Assembly: GCA_037441525.1 (NCBI GenBank) | Contig: JBBISA010000024.1 | Coordinates: forward strand, 1-54,136 | Source of the DNA: SKVR01 sp037441525 | GTDB lineage: Bacteria > Bacteroidota > Bacteroidia > Bacteroidales > UBA7960 | Direction: 5' to 3' | DNA length: 54,136 nt | Shown: piece by piece, positions 8,643-17,413 of the stretch | Layout of the letters: every line of letters starts with the position of its first letter | Position numbering within the stretch: the stretch's first letter is position 1 | Notes under the pieces: model-generated | What the model was told of the DNA's origin: nothing | Databases searched by the model: none | The model's input: only the letters and a program-made list of their open reading frames with translations | Program-made: the position numbers and the translations under genes

Positions 8643-10412
8643 TTATGGTTCTCTCCTCTGCAATGTGTCGGGTGGGGTTCGTCTTAATTGCTCACCCATA
8701 TTTTTTATTGCTTCATTGAGTGTGGGAGTCATGGTTTCCATGGTTTTGGCAAACTCCTGTAAAGCCATATTTAAATTGTTGCCCACTTCATTCCAGTTTA
8801 CATCCTTTAGGGCTCTATGCACTTCGCGTGGCACTTCTCTCATCTGGGCTTTAAACTCTTCATCTGTAAAAATGTTTCCCACACTTTCCAGGGCTTTGCC
8901 AACTTCTTCACTTGCTCTGCGCATTTCAGCTTTGAATTCTTCGCTGTTGAGTTCCCTGTCAATTTCTTCCATTGCCCGGCGAATTTCATGGCGCGCCTGC
9001 TGCATTTCCTGTTTAAACTCTGTGCTGGTAAGTTCTTTTTTTACCTCATCCATAGCTCTTCCTATCTCTTCACCTACCTGTTGTATCTCAGCTTTGAATT
9101 CAGGGCTGTTCAATTCGCGGTTCACTTCGGCAATGGCTTCGCCTATGGCAACCTGCATTTCCTGCATCGCCCTGCGAATCTCTTCACGGTTTTGTTCCGA
9201 AAGTTCTGCCCAGGCAATGGTAGAGCCATCGTCAAGAACAATTTGCGTTGGGTCAGGCATTGGTTGTGTTTGCTGTGGTTGCCGGGGCCGGCCTGTAACA
9301 GGTTGCTGGTTAGTCTGAACAGTTTGATGCGATTGGGCGGTTTCAGTGTTACTGATTACATCCTGATCCTTTGCAAAAACCAGGAAAGCGGGTGGGTTGA
9401 GCCAGGCAATGGAAATTGCTGCCAAAGCAATCACTAAAAAAGAAACGATTTTTTGTCCGGGATTAAATTTTCTTGTTTTCATGTGCATAATATTTTTGAT
9501 ACGGAACAAAAGAGTTTTGGCTGAACTGGTAGCTGCCACCGCCTGTGGTAGCCCCGATACTCTTTTTTCTTCAAGGTTAAGCAGTGTGTTGGCATAGTTA
9601 AACGGATTCCGGGTTTGCGAAACCACCCATTCATCTACCCTGGCTTCGCGCTGGGTGCGCAGGGTTGCAGAAATATGCCATACAAGGGGGTGATAGAGAA
9701 ATACTACTTCCAATATATGTTGAATGGCATTTATAAAATGATCGTTGCACCTGATGTGATAAAACTCATGCAAGAGTATTTCTTCTACTTCATTTATGGA
9801 AAGCGATGATGCAACAGCTATGGGGAATAGAACTACTGGTTTGAAAAACCCAACCACTGCCGGCACCGAAATATGATCGGAGAGCCATACCCTGGTGCGT
9901 GATGATAATCCTGTGTGAATGTAGGCCTTAAGCAACGTAGATATCCATCCTTCAGGAACCGGGGTAAGTCCTGTTCGCTTTACATACTGCAACCTGAACC
10001 ACGAAACCAGAAACCAAAATGCCATAATAATAAGGCCACACCAGTAAATCCAGAAAATCCAGGGGGCAAGATTGTCAAGGGTTTGGATAAAGGCTGTGCT
10101 CTCGCGGGGAAGCATATAAAGTGAGCCATTTCCCGATGTAGGAATCAAAAGACCCTCCATATCTATTCGGGTAATTTGCTTTACACTGCTAAATAATGAA
10201 TATTGCCGCCATAATGTAGTCGCAAAAACCACCGGGATGGACAGAAGAGCTATGAAACTTATGTTTTGCCTTACCCTTGTTGGGGTTTGATGGAGCATGA
10301 GCATCAATGATTTCCATATTATGCCAATGATCAGTATTTGCCAGAGGGAGTGAATAAGGCTCCAGGCCAGTGCGCTTACCAGGGGGTCGGGAAAGTAGTG
10401 AATAATACTCAT
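8643..10412 (-). CDS. BlaR1/MecR1-like M56 metallopeptidase with 27-residue helical repeats
   Basis: A 589-residue membrane protease. Several N-terminal membrane helices carry a cytosolic M56 domain with the zinc motif HEFYH at about 214-218 and a downstream acidic residue in QREARVDEWV. A further membrane segment follows (about 325-345). In BlaR1-type systems this protease cleaves the partner BlaI repressor. The C-terminal part is not a penicillin-binding sensor. Instead, about 432-539 is four tandem 27-residue repeats built on ELNSxEFKAEMxxAxxEIxR, highly charged and helical, preceded by a Pro/Gln-rich linker. That suggests a coiled-coil or periplasmic rod sensor. Its start overlaps the BlaI stop by four bases (10409-10412), so the pair is translationally coupled. 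Confidence 0.88.
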   Translation of the reverse strand: MSIIHYFPDPLVSALAWSLIHSLWQILIIGIIWKSLMLMLHQTPTRVRQNISFIALLSIPVVFATTLWRQYSLFSSVKQITRIDMEGLLIPTSGNGSLYMLPRESTAFIQTLDNLAPWIFWIYWCGLIIMAFWFLVSWFRLQYVKRTGLTPVPEGWISTLLKAYIHTGLSSRTRVWLSDHISVPAVVGFFKPVVLFPIAVASSLSINEVEEILLHEFYHIRCNDHFINAIQHILEVVFLYHPLVWHISATLRTQREARVDEWVVSQTRNPFNYANTLLNLEEKRVSGLPQAVAATSSAKTLLFRIKNIMHMKTRKFNPGQKIVSFLVIALAAISIAWLNPPAFLVFAKDQDVISNTETAQSHQTVQTNQQPVTGRPRQPQQTQPMPDPTQIVLDDGSTIAWAELSEQNREEIRRAMQEMQVAIGEAIAEVNRELNSPEFKAEIQQVGEEIGRAMDEVKKELTSTEFKQEMQQARHEIRRAMEEIDRELNSEEFKAEMRRASEEVGKALESVGNIFTDEEFKAQMREVPREVHRALKDVNWNEVGNNLNMALQEFAKTMETMTPTLNEAIKNMGEQLRRTPPDTLQRREP

Positions 10413-10798
10413 GGTTGCTTGTTTTCGAATTGTTTCAGGTATTCCTTTATTTGCTGCAATTCAGCGGGGGCGAGTTGTTTATTGTCGAGTGCGCCCATTA
10501 TAAGGCGGCTTTCGGCCCCTTTAAAGAGGCCGTTGAGCATTTTGTTGAGAAAGCTTTCCTGGGTTTTTTCGCGGGTAAGCAGGGGTTTGTAAACATGGGT
10601 GCGGTTACCGGTTTCTCTTTCCAGTAAGCCTTTGTCGGTCATTATCTGCATCAGTTTAAGGGTAGTGGTGTACCCGGTGTCTTTCACACTTTCAATTAAA
10701 TCATGAACATCACGAACAGTTGCACTGCCCTTATCCCAGAGTATTTGCAGTATTTCGAGTTCGCTTTCGGTGGGTTGGTATTTCTTCAGTTCATTCAT
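10409..10798 (-). CDS. BlaI/MecI/CopY-family transcriptional repressor
   Basis: A 129-residue winged-helix repressor: TESELEILQILWDKGSATVR and GYTTTLKLMQIMTDKGLLER are the family's recognition region, followed by the dimerisation helices. In the family the protein binds palindromes as a dimer and is inactivated by cleavage by the M56 partner, which is the next gene (4-base overlap). Two near-identical palindromes overlap its own promoter at 10801-10842, indicating autoregulation. The start ATG at 10798 lies two bases from the first operator. Confidence 0.92.
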   Translation of the reverse strand: MNELKKYQPTESELEILQILWDKGSATVRDVHDLIESVKDTGYTTTLKLMQIMTDKGLLERETGNRTHVYKPLLTREKTQESFLNKMLNGLFKGAESRLIMGALDNKQLAPAELQQIKEYLKQFENKQP

Positions 10799-10800
10799 AG

Positions 10801-10842
10801 TACGAAAAATTTCGTAGCAAATATAATACGAAAAGTTTCGTA
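10801..10842 (-). promoter_or_regulatory. Double BlaI operator flanking a -7 promoter box
   Basis: Two copies of TACGAAA-N2-TTTCGTA lie at 10801-10816 and 10827-10842, centres 26 bases apart. Between them, on the minus strand, is TATATTTG (10825-10818), a perfect match to the Bacteroidota -7 element TAnnTTTG. A partial -33 box (TTTA, 10848-10845) lies 19 bases upstream. A repressor bound at either site would block the promoter. Confidence 0.82.
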
Positions 10843-11158
10843 ATTAAAAATTGAATTCATAAATTTTATTAATGCCAGGTATATTTTTTAGCCCCCAATG
10901 CTAAGATAATTTATGAAAACTGCATGGTTTACAGGGGGGGCATGAGCCGGAATATGCCACCACAACCCCTCTGGCCAGCCACAAAACACCATTGTCGAAA
11001 ACGGACTACTTTTCCATCTAACAAAACGCAGCTAAATTACCGGGCGGGTTCGCCGAACACCTTATAGACCAAAAAAACCTTCCACGGTTATTGTTGGCGG
11101 AAGGTTTTTTTCTCGTTTTTTTAGGCTATTAGGCTAAATGTTATGTTGTACAGCGTAG
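10843..11158. other. Intergenic region, 316 bases, terminator only
   Basis: I see no gene in this stretch between the BlaI operator and the MazF stop. It contains a G-run (about 10932-10940) and the hairpin listed separately at 11071-11111. Confidence 0.6.
11071..11111. terminator. Bidirectional terminator hairpin downstream of mazF
   Basis: AAAAAAACCTTCC (11071-11083) and GGAAGGTTTTTTT (11099-11111) are perfect complements around a 15-base loop, with A-run and T-run on either side, so it can act in both directions. It lies about 50 bases after the MazF stop. Confidence 0.8.
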
Positions 11159-11506
11159 TTATTCACCTTCGATGGATAAGACTTTCGCAAGTCCAATCCT
11201 GATTTCTTCCATAATTGTTTCAGAAACTGTCCCTATTTGCCTTATAAATCTCTCCAGCGAAAATGACCGGACTTGAAAACTGTCCGCCGTAGAAACCTTT
11301 GTTAATCTATTCACTTTGTCTGGTTCCAATTTTGTCATCCAGGGAGCTGTTCCGTATATATCTTTCCAGTCTGTAATCGGCACAATAATTTTCAGCGGTA
11401 ATTTCCCAATTGCGTTGTCGTTCACTATAATCGCTGGTCTTGTCTTTTTAATCTCGACTCCCACGGTCGGGTCAAGATTTATAGACCAGATTTCACCTTG
11501 TTTCAT
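11159..11506 (-). CDS. MazF/PemK-family toxin (type II toxin-antitoxin endoribonuclease)
   Basis: A 115-residue PemK/MazF toxin: MKQGEIWSINLDPTVGVEIK with KKTRPAIIVNDN is the family N-terminus, followed by KIIVPITDW and the VSTADSFQVRSFSLERF strand. Members cleave mRNA at short motifs. I chose the ATG at 11506 because it matches the family start; the frame also has a TTG six codons upstream (11524). It overlaps the last 14 bases of the antitoxin gene, the usual antitoxin-toxin order. Both proteins look intact. Confidence 0.88.
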   Translation of the reverse strand: MKQGEIWSINLDPTVGVEIKKTRPAIIVNDNAIGKLPLKIIVPITDWKDIYGTAPWMTKLEPDKVNRLTKVSTADSFQVRSFSLERFIRQIGTVSETIMEEIRIGLAKVLSIEGE

Positions 11507-11705
11507 AGAAGTTTTCAAAGTCAAGGTTCGTAAATGCAGTCAGTTCTTTGTCCGTGAGATAGTCATCATACAATTCGTCTGCTGCTTTTTTCATTTTGTT
11601 TTCTTCTTCCTGTTTGCGTATCAGGTGCATTGAACGCTCAATAACATAAATTCGCTTTCTGACAGGTAGTTTCTGTATTTCTTTTATTAGTTCCTTAGTT
11701 TTCAT
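11493..11705 (-). CDS. MazF-associated antitoxin
   Basis: A 70-residue protein: MKTKELIKEIQKLPVRKRIY begins a ribbon-helix-helix or helical DNA-binding part, and YLTDKELTAFTNLDFENFYE is a C-terminal tail of the kind that wraps MazF. Small proteins of this form precede MazF toxins in Bacteroidota. The open frame extends upstream but lacks a credible start there; the ATG at 11705 gives the family-typical length. It overlaps mazF by 14 bases. Confidence 0.8.
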   Translation of the reverse strand: MKTKELIKEIQKLPVRKRIYVIERSMHLIRKQEEENKMKKAADELYDDYLTDKELTAFTNLDFENFYETR

Positions 11706-12358
11706 GGTAAATGAATTAATGTCGAAAGATACGAATTTATGGTCAAAATATTTCCCCTTTTCCTGAATATAAATGGCTGAAGGGGCAGAAACTATGCTGC
11801 TTAACATTTTCGGGCGAATTTCGGAACATCTCGACAATAATAACGAGCAACCAGCACTGAATCCCACAGGTGCGGGACACAAAGTTCCAAGCCTGAACGT
11901 TAGCCCGTCTGCCACAAAACCCGTGTTCAAGCGAACCCGGCCAAAAAAGGACGGGAATACTATTTGCCAAATATATTGCTTTGTTGTGAGTAATTAACAT
12001 TAAACATTGATTATCATATTAAAAAAAGACCTTCACCCCAACAATGTTGCTGCAGCCCTTGATGTGGAGCAGGTTTTAAAAGCGGGGAGCTATTCCGGTG
12101 GTGGTGGTTACCCCTTCCCCTGGAAAGATTACCGCGATGGTGGCCGGTACAGGCTGCTTTGGAGAAACGTAATTTGTAAGCATTTCTGCTTACAAATTAC
12201 GTTTTTCTAAAGCGATTTGTCAAAATAGAAGTTACATGATCAATAACTTAAAACTTTAAATTTTTAATGACGGTCATTAGAAAAAACGGTTCAAGACAAA
12301 TTTGGGTTTAACAAAAGCTTTTGAGAAATTCCGGCTAAAAAACCAATGCCGGAAGGGT
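11706..12358. other. Intergenic region, about 650 bases, hairpin only
   Basis: It lies between the antitoxin start and the end of the sialate esterase. No convincing gene is present. A 67-codon frame at 12007-12210 runs straight through a perfect hairpin and resembles no family I know, so I do not call it. Confidence 0.5.
12161..12208. terminator. Long perfect hairpin, probable bidirectional terminator
   Basis: AAACGTAATTTGTAAGCA (12165-12182) is perfectly complementary to 12187-12204 around a four-base TTTC loop, and pairing extends further outward with wobbles. It is followed by T-rich sequence. It lies 150-200 bases beyond the sialate esterase stop. The 18-base perfect stem is longer than a typical terminator. 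Confidence 0.65.
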
Positions 12359-14305
12359 TTACCATTTATCTGTCCTGAACGGATTGGCTGGCAGTCCTTC
12401 AGCATTGTAAAGATTGGCATCATCGGGGTTGTTTCCCCAGGCATAGCGCACCGCCATCGGGTTTCTAACATCGGCATTGTACACAATAACCTGGTTTCCG
12501 TCCAAACGGGCTTTTGCCCAACGGAAAACCCTGTCTTCGCCTGCAATGGCAAATCCTTTCAGGTAGCCATATTTGTCATGGGCTTTAAGGCCGCCGCCAA
12601 TATTGTCGAAATCAATGCGGATGGTACTTCCGTCGACCCTCATGGATTTATACACCGGCCCTGAGTAAACGAGATCTTTTCCATAGGATACTTTCAGTGC
12701 TGCCAAAGCTAACCGTTTGCCTACATCCTGCTTGTTGCGGGGGTGAATATCGTCGGCTTCTCCAATATCAATAATCACTGCCTGCCCGGTTTTAGGAAGG
12801 CTTAATGTCATGGTTTGAGCTTCGCGCAAACGGGCCCAGTCGCTATCGGTTGGGTTACCTGAGGGCTGCATATAATTAGCTAGTTGTACCCACAGAAATG
12901 GCATTTCAGGGTTGTTCCATAGTTTGCGCCAATCGTTGATAAGCAGCGGGAAAAGGGTTTGGTATTGCTTGTGCCTGCCAGTGTTGCTCTCGCCCTGGTA
13001 CCATATAACACCTCGGATATTAAAAGGCAACAAACCTTTTATCATTCCATTGTAAAGGAGTGATGGGAAAATATTTGGACCTGTTGCTGCCTGCGGGGGT
13101 GCCACACTTCTCACCCCAACTTTGTATTTCCAATCACCTGCAAGGGATATTTTCCCGGTTCCGGTAGTGAAAAACATCTGGCCTGCTTCACCCCAGAGCC
13201 CCCCACCGCCGCCGGTATCAATTACCCTGATTGCAATTACGTTTCTACCCTCTTTCAGAACATTGGCAGGGACTTCATAAGCACGCAAATCACTGTATCG
13301 GTCAATGGTTTTTCCTACCAGTTGTCCATTGATGTAAGTAAAATCGGTGTCGTCAATTGGGCCAAGATTCATAACCATATTTTGCTGGGTTTGCTGACGG
13401 GTAAGAATAATTTCTTTTCTGAACCATACAATTCCATCAAGGTCGGGCAGCTTAGTGGCTTCCCACAAACCAGGAAGGTTCATTTTGTCCCATGCGGAGT
13501 CATCGAAGGCCACATCCTGCCATTTATTTTGATTGCCCAGGTCGTCTCTTTCCATATTTTGCGCCCACTCATCCCTTTTGCGTATAGCTTCTTCCTGCAC
13601 TTTTTCCACATCAATGGCTAATCCCCTGGTCATGGTTTCTCTGAAATCGTCATGGGTTGCGATTGCTTCCTTGCTTATCCAGGTTTCGGCAACAGTGCCT
13701 CCCCACGATGAATTGATAAGGCCAATGGGAACATTGAGTTCATAGTGAAGGTGCCTGCCAAAATAATAGGCCACAGCCGAGAAATTGGGGATGTTCTCAG
13801 GGGTACAAACTAACCATTCACCACCTGCCAGATCATCCAGGGGGCGGGTGCTCATGCGGCGCGGAACCGTGAATATGCGTATGTTGGGATGATTGGCCAT
13901 TTTAATTTCCTCTACCGGGTTGGCCGATCTGACAACAGGCCATTCCATATTCGATTGGCCGCTTCCAAGCCATACATCTCCCACAAGAATATTATTGTAG
14001 GTTATGGTGTTTTTTCCGGCAATAGTCATGGTAAAGGGTCCGCCATGTCTCAGCGGATCAAGGGTAACCATCCACTTGCCGCTACGATCGGCCCTTACAT
14101 TCCTGGTCTGATTCTGAAAAGTAACCCTTACCCGCTCGCCTGCATCGGCAGTACCCCAAATTTTTACCGGCACTTCGCGCTGTAAAACCATATTATTGCT
14201 GAATATTTGCGGCATTTTAACATTTGCCCCTGCATTATCCGCTGCAAACACAAAATATAACACCATAAACATGGATACAATTGAACTAACATTATGCTTC
14301 TTCAT
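12359..14305 (-). CDS. Secreted sialate O-acetylesterase (SASA family)
   Basis: A 648-residue secreted esterase that removes O-acetyl groups from sialic acids. Start at 14305 gives a signal peptide (MKKHNVSSIVSMFMVLYFVF, cleavage near AGA). LPQ-type N-terminal sandwich text (MPQIFSNNMVLQREVPVKIW) is followed by VWLGSGQSNMEWPV, with the catalytic Ser in GQSNM at about 113-117. A galactose-binding-like insert lies at about 280-390. The second half of the esterase has GVIWYQGESNTGRHKQYQTL, and the late catalytic motif is DIGEADDIHPRNKQDVGKRL (Asp/His). The family is common in Bacteroidota that use host or detrital glycans. The gene is divergent from the propeller cluster, and a LacI-type palindrome lies in the shared upstream region. 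No partner sialidase is in view. Confidence 0.93.
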   Translation of the reverse strand: MKKHNVSSIVSMFMVLYFVFAADNAGANVKMPQIFSNNMVLQREVPVKIWGTADAGERVRVTFQNQTRNVRADRSGKWMVTLDPLRHGGPFTMTIAGKNTITYNNILVGDVWLGSGQSNMEWPVVRSANPVEEIKMANHPNIRIFTVPRRMSTRPLDDLAGGEWLVCTPENIPNFSAVAYYFGRHLHYELNVPIGLINSSWGGTVAETWISKEAIATHDDFRETMTRGLAIDVEKVQEEAIRKRDEWAQNMERDDLGNQNKWQDVAFDDSAWDKMNLPGLWEATKLPDLDGIVWFRKEIILTRQQTQQNMVMNLGPIDDTDFTYINGQLVGKTIDRYSDLRAYEVPANVLKEGRNVIAIRVIDTGGGGGLWGEAGQMFFTTGTGKISLAGDWKYKVGVRSVAPPQAATGPNIFPSLLYNGMIKGLLPFNIRGVIWYQGESNTGRHKQYQTLFPLLINDWRKLWNNPEMPFLWVQLANYMQPSGNPTDSDWARLREAQTMTLSLPKTGQAVIIDIGEADDIHPRNKQDVGKRLALAALKVSYGKDLVYSGPVYKSMRVDGSTIRIDFDNIGGGLKAHDKYGYLKGFAIAGEDRVFRWAKARLDGNQVIVYNADVRNPMAVRYAWGNNPDDANLYNAEGLPANPFRTDKW

Positions 14306-14492
14306 GTTTTTGTTTTTAAGATTGATGTGAATGAAAATATCGGACGTAAAATTAACAATTTGCAAACATCATTTGCCATTCTTTAATCAATCATAAATTT
14401 TTACCCGGTATTTTTAATGTTTGGAACGGTTTTTAGTGGCATTGGCAGCAAATGATAAAAAACTAAAAATATCTTTGTGGGTAATAAGCTTG

Positions 14493-14502
14493 TAAGCGCT
14501 TA
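14493..14502. promoter_or_regulatory. LacI-type palindromic operator candidate
   Basis: TAAGCGCTTA is a perfect 10-base palindrome with the central CG-flanked form typical of LacI/GalR-family sites. It lies in the 322-base divergent region between the sialate esterase and the first propeller gene. Exact -7-type strings TATCTTTG (14470-14477) and TATTTTTG (14567-14574) flank it, without clear -33 boxes. Confidence 0.4.
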
Positions 14503-14627
14503 TTTAGAATGAATCTATATTGCAGTTAGAAAATGTTAAGAACTTCACCTACAGTTTTCAAATGCCTATTTTTGTTGCTAAAGCACCTTGTTAATATGTA
14601 AATAAGTAGAACCTAATACTATTATAT

Positions 14628-15845
14628 ATGAGATCAATCATTTTTTCTGTTGCCGCAATTTTGATTTTTAACATCAACGTTTTCTCTCAAAATTTTAACA
14701 ATTGGCGCGGCCCTAATCGCGATGGTCATTATCCCGACCGAAACCTTCTGAAAGAATGGCCGGCCAATGGTCCGAAAATGGTGTGGGCTTTCGAGAACCT
14801 TGGCAAAGGTTTTACATCACCAGTAATCTTAAACAATAAGGTATATGTTACTGGTCTGGAAGGGGAAACCGGGTATTTGTATATTATTTCAGATCGTGGG
14901 CAATTAATCAGAAAATTACCCTACGGAGCGGATTTCTCTGAAAGTTATCCGGGTAGTCGCAGTACCCCGACATTTGCCGGTGATTTAATGTATGTGGCCA
15001 CCGGTCATGGTGAAATTATATGTATGGATATTAATACCGGCCAGAAAAAATGGTCGAAGGGGTTGTTTACTGATTTTGATGGTAACAATTTGCGCTGGGG
15101 CCTAACCGAAAATCTGGTGGTGGATGGCGATATTGTTTATGTGGCTCCCGGTGGTAAACGTTATAATATTGTTGCCTTGAACCGCCATACCGGAGCGATT
15201 GTATGGTCGAGCCCGGGCAAAGGTACATTGTCATCCTATGGTTCGCCCTTGCTTTTCAATCATGGCGGAAAGAAAATTCTTGCCCTCCACATGGAAGGAT
15301 TTGTGTTGGGTCTTGATGCTGCAAATGGCAATTTGCTCTGGGAATACCCCTTTACCAACCGTTGGAGTGTGCATCCCAACACCCCGATTTATTACAATGG
15401 CGAATTGTATGTTTACAGCGGTTACGGAATGGGTGGCTACAAACTCAGGATCAGTCCCGATGGCTCATCCATAACCGAGGTTTGGAAGAACGAAATGCTC
15501 GATCCTAAAACCGGTGGTGCAGTAAAGGTCGGTGGGTTTGTTTATGGTTCGGGCGACCGCAATCGCCGATGGTTTGCAGTAAACTGGACAACCGGTGAAG
15601 TTGTAAGTGAGATGCGGACTATTGATGTAGGCACTGTTATAGCCGCCGATGGTATGATTTACGCCTATACCGAAAGGGGTGAACTTGCCCTGCTCGAACC
15701 TAAAGAAGGGAACCTGCATATTGTAAGTCAGGCAAAGGTTGAACTAGGCTCTGATCAACACTGGGCCTACCTTGTTATCCATAACGGAATACTTTATGTT
15801 CGTCATGGCAACGCTCTGATGGCTTACGATGTCCGCAAACTATAA
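14628..15845 (+). CDS. Exported PQQ-like beta-propeller protein 1
   Basis: A 405-residue exported propeller. The signal peptide (about 1-20, ending VFSQ) is followed by NWRGPNRDGHYPD, the WRGP start found in several PQQ-like proteins. Blade-type repeats carry Trp-docking motifs such as MDINTGQKKWSKG, LNRHTGAIVWSS and LDAANGNLLWEYP. The fold is shared by quinoprotein dehydrogenases and BamB. No PQQ/calcium ligand set or vicinal disulphide is evident, so I infer a non-dehydrogenase scaffold or a divergent enzyme. It is the first gene of the plus-strand redox cluster, 35 bases before propeller 2. Confidence 0.85.
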   Translation: MRSIIFSVAAILIFNINVFSQNFNNWRGPNRDGHYPDRNLLKEWPANGPKMVWAFENLGKGFTSPVILNNKVYVTGLEGETGYLYIISDRGQLIRKLPYGADFSESYPGSRSTPTFAGDLMYVATGHGEIICMDINTGQKKWSKGLFTDFDGNNLRWGLTENLVVDGDIVYVAPGGKRYNIVALNRHTGAIVWSSPGKGTLSSYGSPLLFNHGGKKILALHMEGFVLGLDAANGNLLWEYPFTNRWSVHPNTPIYYNGELYVYSGYGMGGYKLRISPDGSSITEVWKNEMLDPKTGGAVKVGGFVYGSGDRNRRWFAVNWTTGEVVSEMRTIDVGTVIAADGMIYAYTERGELALLEPKEGNLHIVSQAKVELGSDQHWAYLVIHNGILYVRHGNALMAYDVRKL

Positions 15846-15880
15846 ACTTTCTTTTAATCATTCACCCAATTACACCAGCG

Positions 15881-17314
15881 GTGAAAATCCCGATTTCTGA
15901 CCAGGTCATCAAACAATTACCCCCGGTTGCCGCCGCAGTCGGGGTAATTGCATTGTTATGGTGGATATTTTATCAGCCTACCCATAGTTTCAATGTTTCC
16001 GAACCGGGCCGTGATAAGGGAGAACTGGCAGAAACTGAACTTCAGATGGTAAATATTGGGGAACATTTCCAGCGATTTGCCGAACATAACAGCTCTTTGA
16101 AGGAGAAATGGCCTAAGTTTCGTGGAGGTGAATCAGATAACATTGTAAAATCATCCATTCCTTTAAAAAATACTTTTGGAAACCAGCCGCCCGCCATATT
16201 ATGGGAGGTAGAACTGGGCGAAGGGCACGGCGGTGCCGCCATTTACGAAGGGTTGGTTTACATACTCGATTACGACGAAGACCTGCGCGCCGATATGCTA
16301 CGGTGCTTTGTGCTGGAAACAGGGCAGGAACTCTGGCGCCGGTGGTACAATGTGCTGGTGAGACGAAACCATGGCATGTCGCGCACCATTCCTGCCGTTA
16401 CAGAAGATTACATTGTTACCATTGGCCCACGCAATCATGTAATGTGCGTGCGGCGGCAAACAGGCGAGTTTCTGTGGGGGCTCAATATTGAACGGGATTA
16501 TGAGAGTGAAGTTCCGCTATGGTACACAGGCCAGTGTCCTGTTATCGAAAATGGTGTTGCCATTATTGCCACTGGTGGCAAAGCACTTATGATTGGGGTG
16601 GATTGTGAAACAGGCAATATTTTGTGGGAAACACCCAATTCGGGCGACTGGAAAATGTCGCACTCATCCATAATGCCCTTTCAATTTGGCGGACGCCGTA
16701 TGTATGTTTACAGTGCCTCTGGGGGCGTTGCGGGGGTGGCTGCCGATGGGCCTGATGTAGGAACCATTTTGTGGCAAACCAGTCAGTGGAATCACCCCGT
16801 AGTGGCAGCATCGCCGGTGTGCATGCCCGATGGTAAAATATTTGTAACAGCCGGATATGGCGCCGGAAGTATGTTGTTTCAACTTAGTGCCCAAAACGGA
16901 AGTTTCAACGTTGATGTCATTATGAGTTTTCGTCCGGGCGAAGGCTTGTCGAGCGAGCAGCAAACACCCGTGTTGATTGACGGATACCTGTTTGGAGTAT
17001 TACCAAAGGATGCCCGCACAATGCGAAACCAAATGATTTGTGTAAAACCCAATAATCCCACTCAGGTGGTCTGGGCTAGCGGGCCTACTGCACGTTTCGG
17101 TCTGGGGCCTTATATTCTGGCCGACGGCAAGTTTTACCTGCTCGATGACGACGCAACCCTTGTAATTATTCGAAAAAGCGTCAGAGGCTACGAAGAACTT
17201 GACAGGATAAAGCTTTTTGATGGGCACGATGCCTGGGCACCCCTTGCCATTGCCGATGGATATATGGTTTTAAGAGATGCTGACAGGATGATCTGTATTG
17301 ATATGAGAAGATGA
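15881..17314 (+). CDS. Membrane-anchored PQQ-like beta-propeller protein 2
   Basis: A 477-residue protein starting with GTG at 15881. A single N-terminal membrane segment (about 14-30, PVAAAVGVIALLWWIFY) anchors a periplasmic propeller. WPKFRGGESDNIV is the family entry motif, and blade motifs include CFVLETGQELWRRW, VRRQTGEFLWGL and VDCETGNILWETP. No catalytic ligand set is recognised. Overall it looks like a paralogue of the two neighbouring propellers, with no close identity. Its position between two other propeller genes supports co-transcription. Confidence 0.83.
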   Translation: MKIPISDQVIKQLPPVAAAVGVIALLWWIFYQPTHSFNVSEPGRDKGELAETELQMVNIGEHFQRFAEHNSSLKEKWPKFRGGESDNIVKSSIPLKNTFGNQPPAILWEVELGEGHGGAAIYEGLVYILDYDEDLRADMLRCFVLETGQELWRRWYNVLVRRNHGMSRTIPAVTEDYIVTIGPRNHVMCVRRQTGEFLWGLNIERDYESEVPLWYTGQCPVIENGVAIIATGGKALMIGVDCETGNILWETPNSGDWKMSHSSIMPFQFGGRRMYVYSASGGVAGVAADGPDVGTILWQTSQWNHPVVAASPVCMPDGKIFVTAGYGAGSMLFQLSAQNGSFNVDVIMSFRPGEGLSSEQQTPVLIDGYLFGVLPKDARTMRNQMICVKPNNPTQVVWASGPTARFGLGPYILADGKFYLLDDDATLVIIRKSVRGYEELDRIKLFDGHDAWAPLAIADGYMVLRDADRMICIDMRR

Positions 17315-17413
17315 TTTTTTTACAGTTGAATTTACGCAAAGACGCTAAGGTGAAAGAGTATTGATGATAGGAAAAGAGGGTAAAGCGTATATAAATTTTA
17401 ATACCGGGAAAGA

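Noticed and set aside
11860..11945. attC/integron-like AACGTTAG string near the MazEF pair
   Set aside because: Only a few bases match; no paired R/L sites or recombinase gene, so no cassette array is supported.
12007..12210. 67-codon reading frame with a Gly-rich middle
   Set aside because: It runs through the perfect hairpin and has no family resemblance; treated as non-coding.
17315..17413. CGCAAAGACGC-type string as a CRISPR or tRNA relic
   Set aside because: A single short copy with no spacing pattern or cloverleaf; likely a common Bacteroidota simple repeat.
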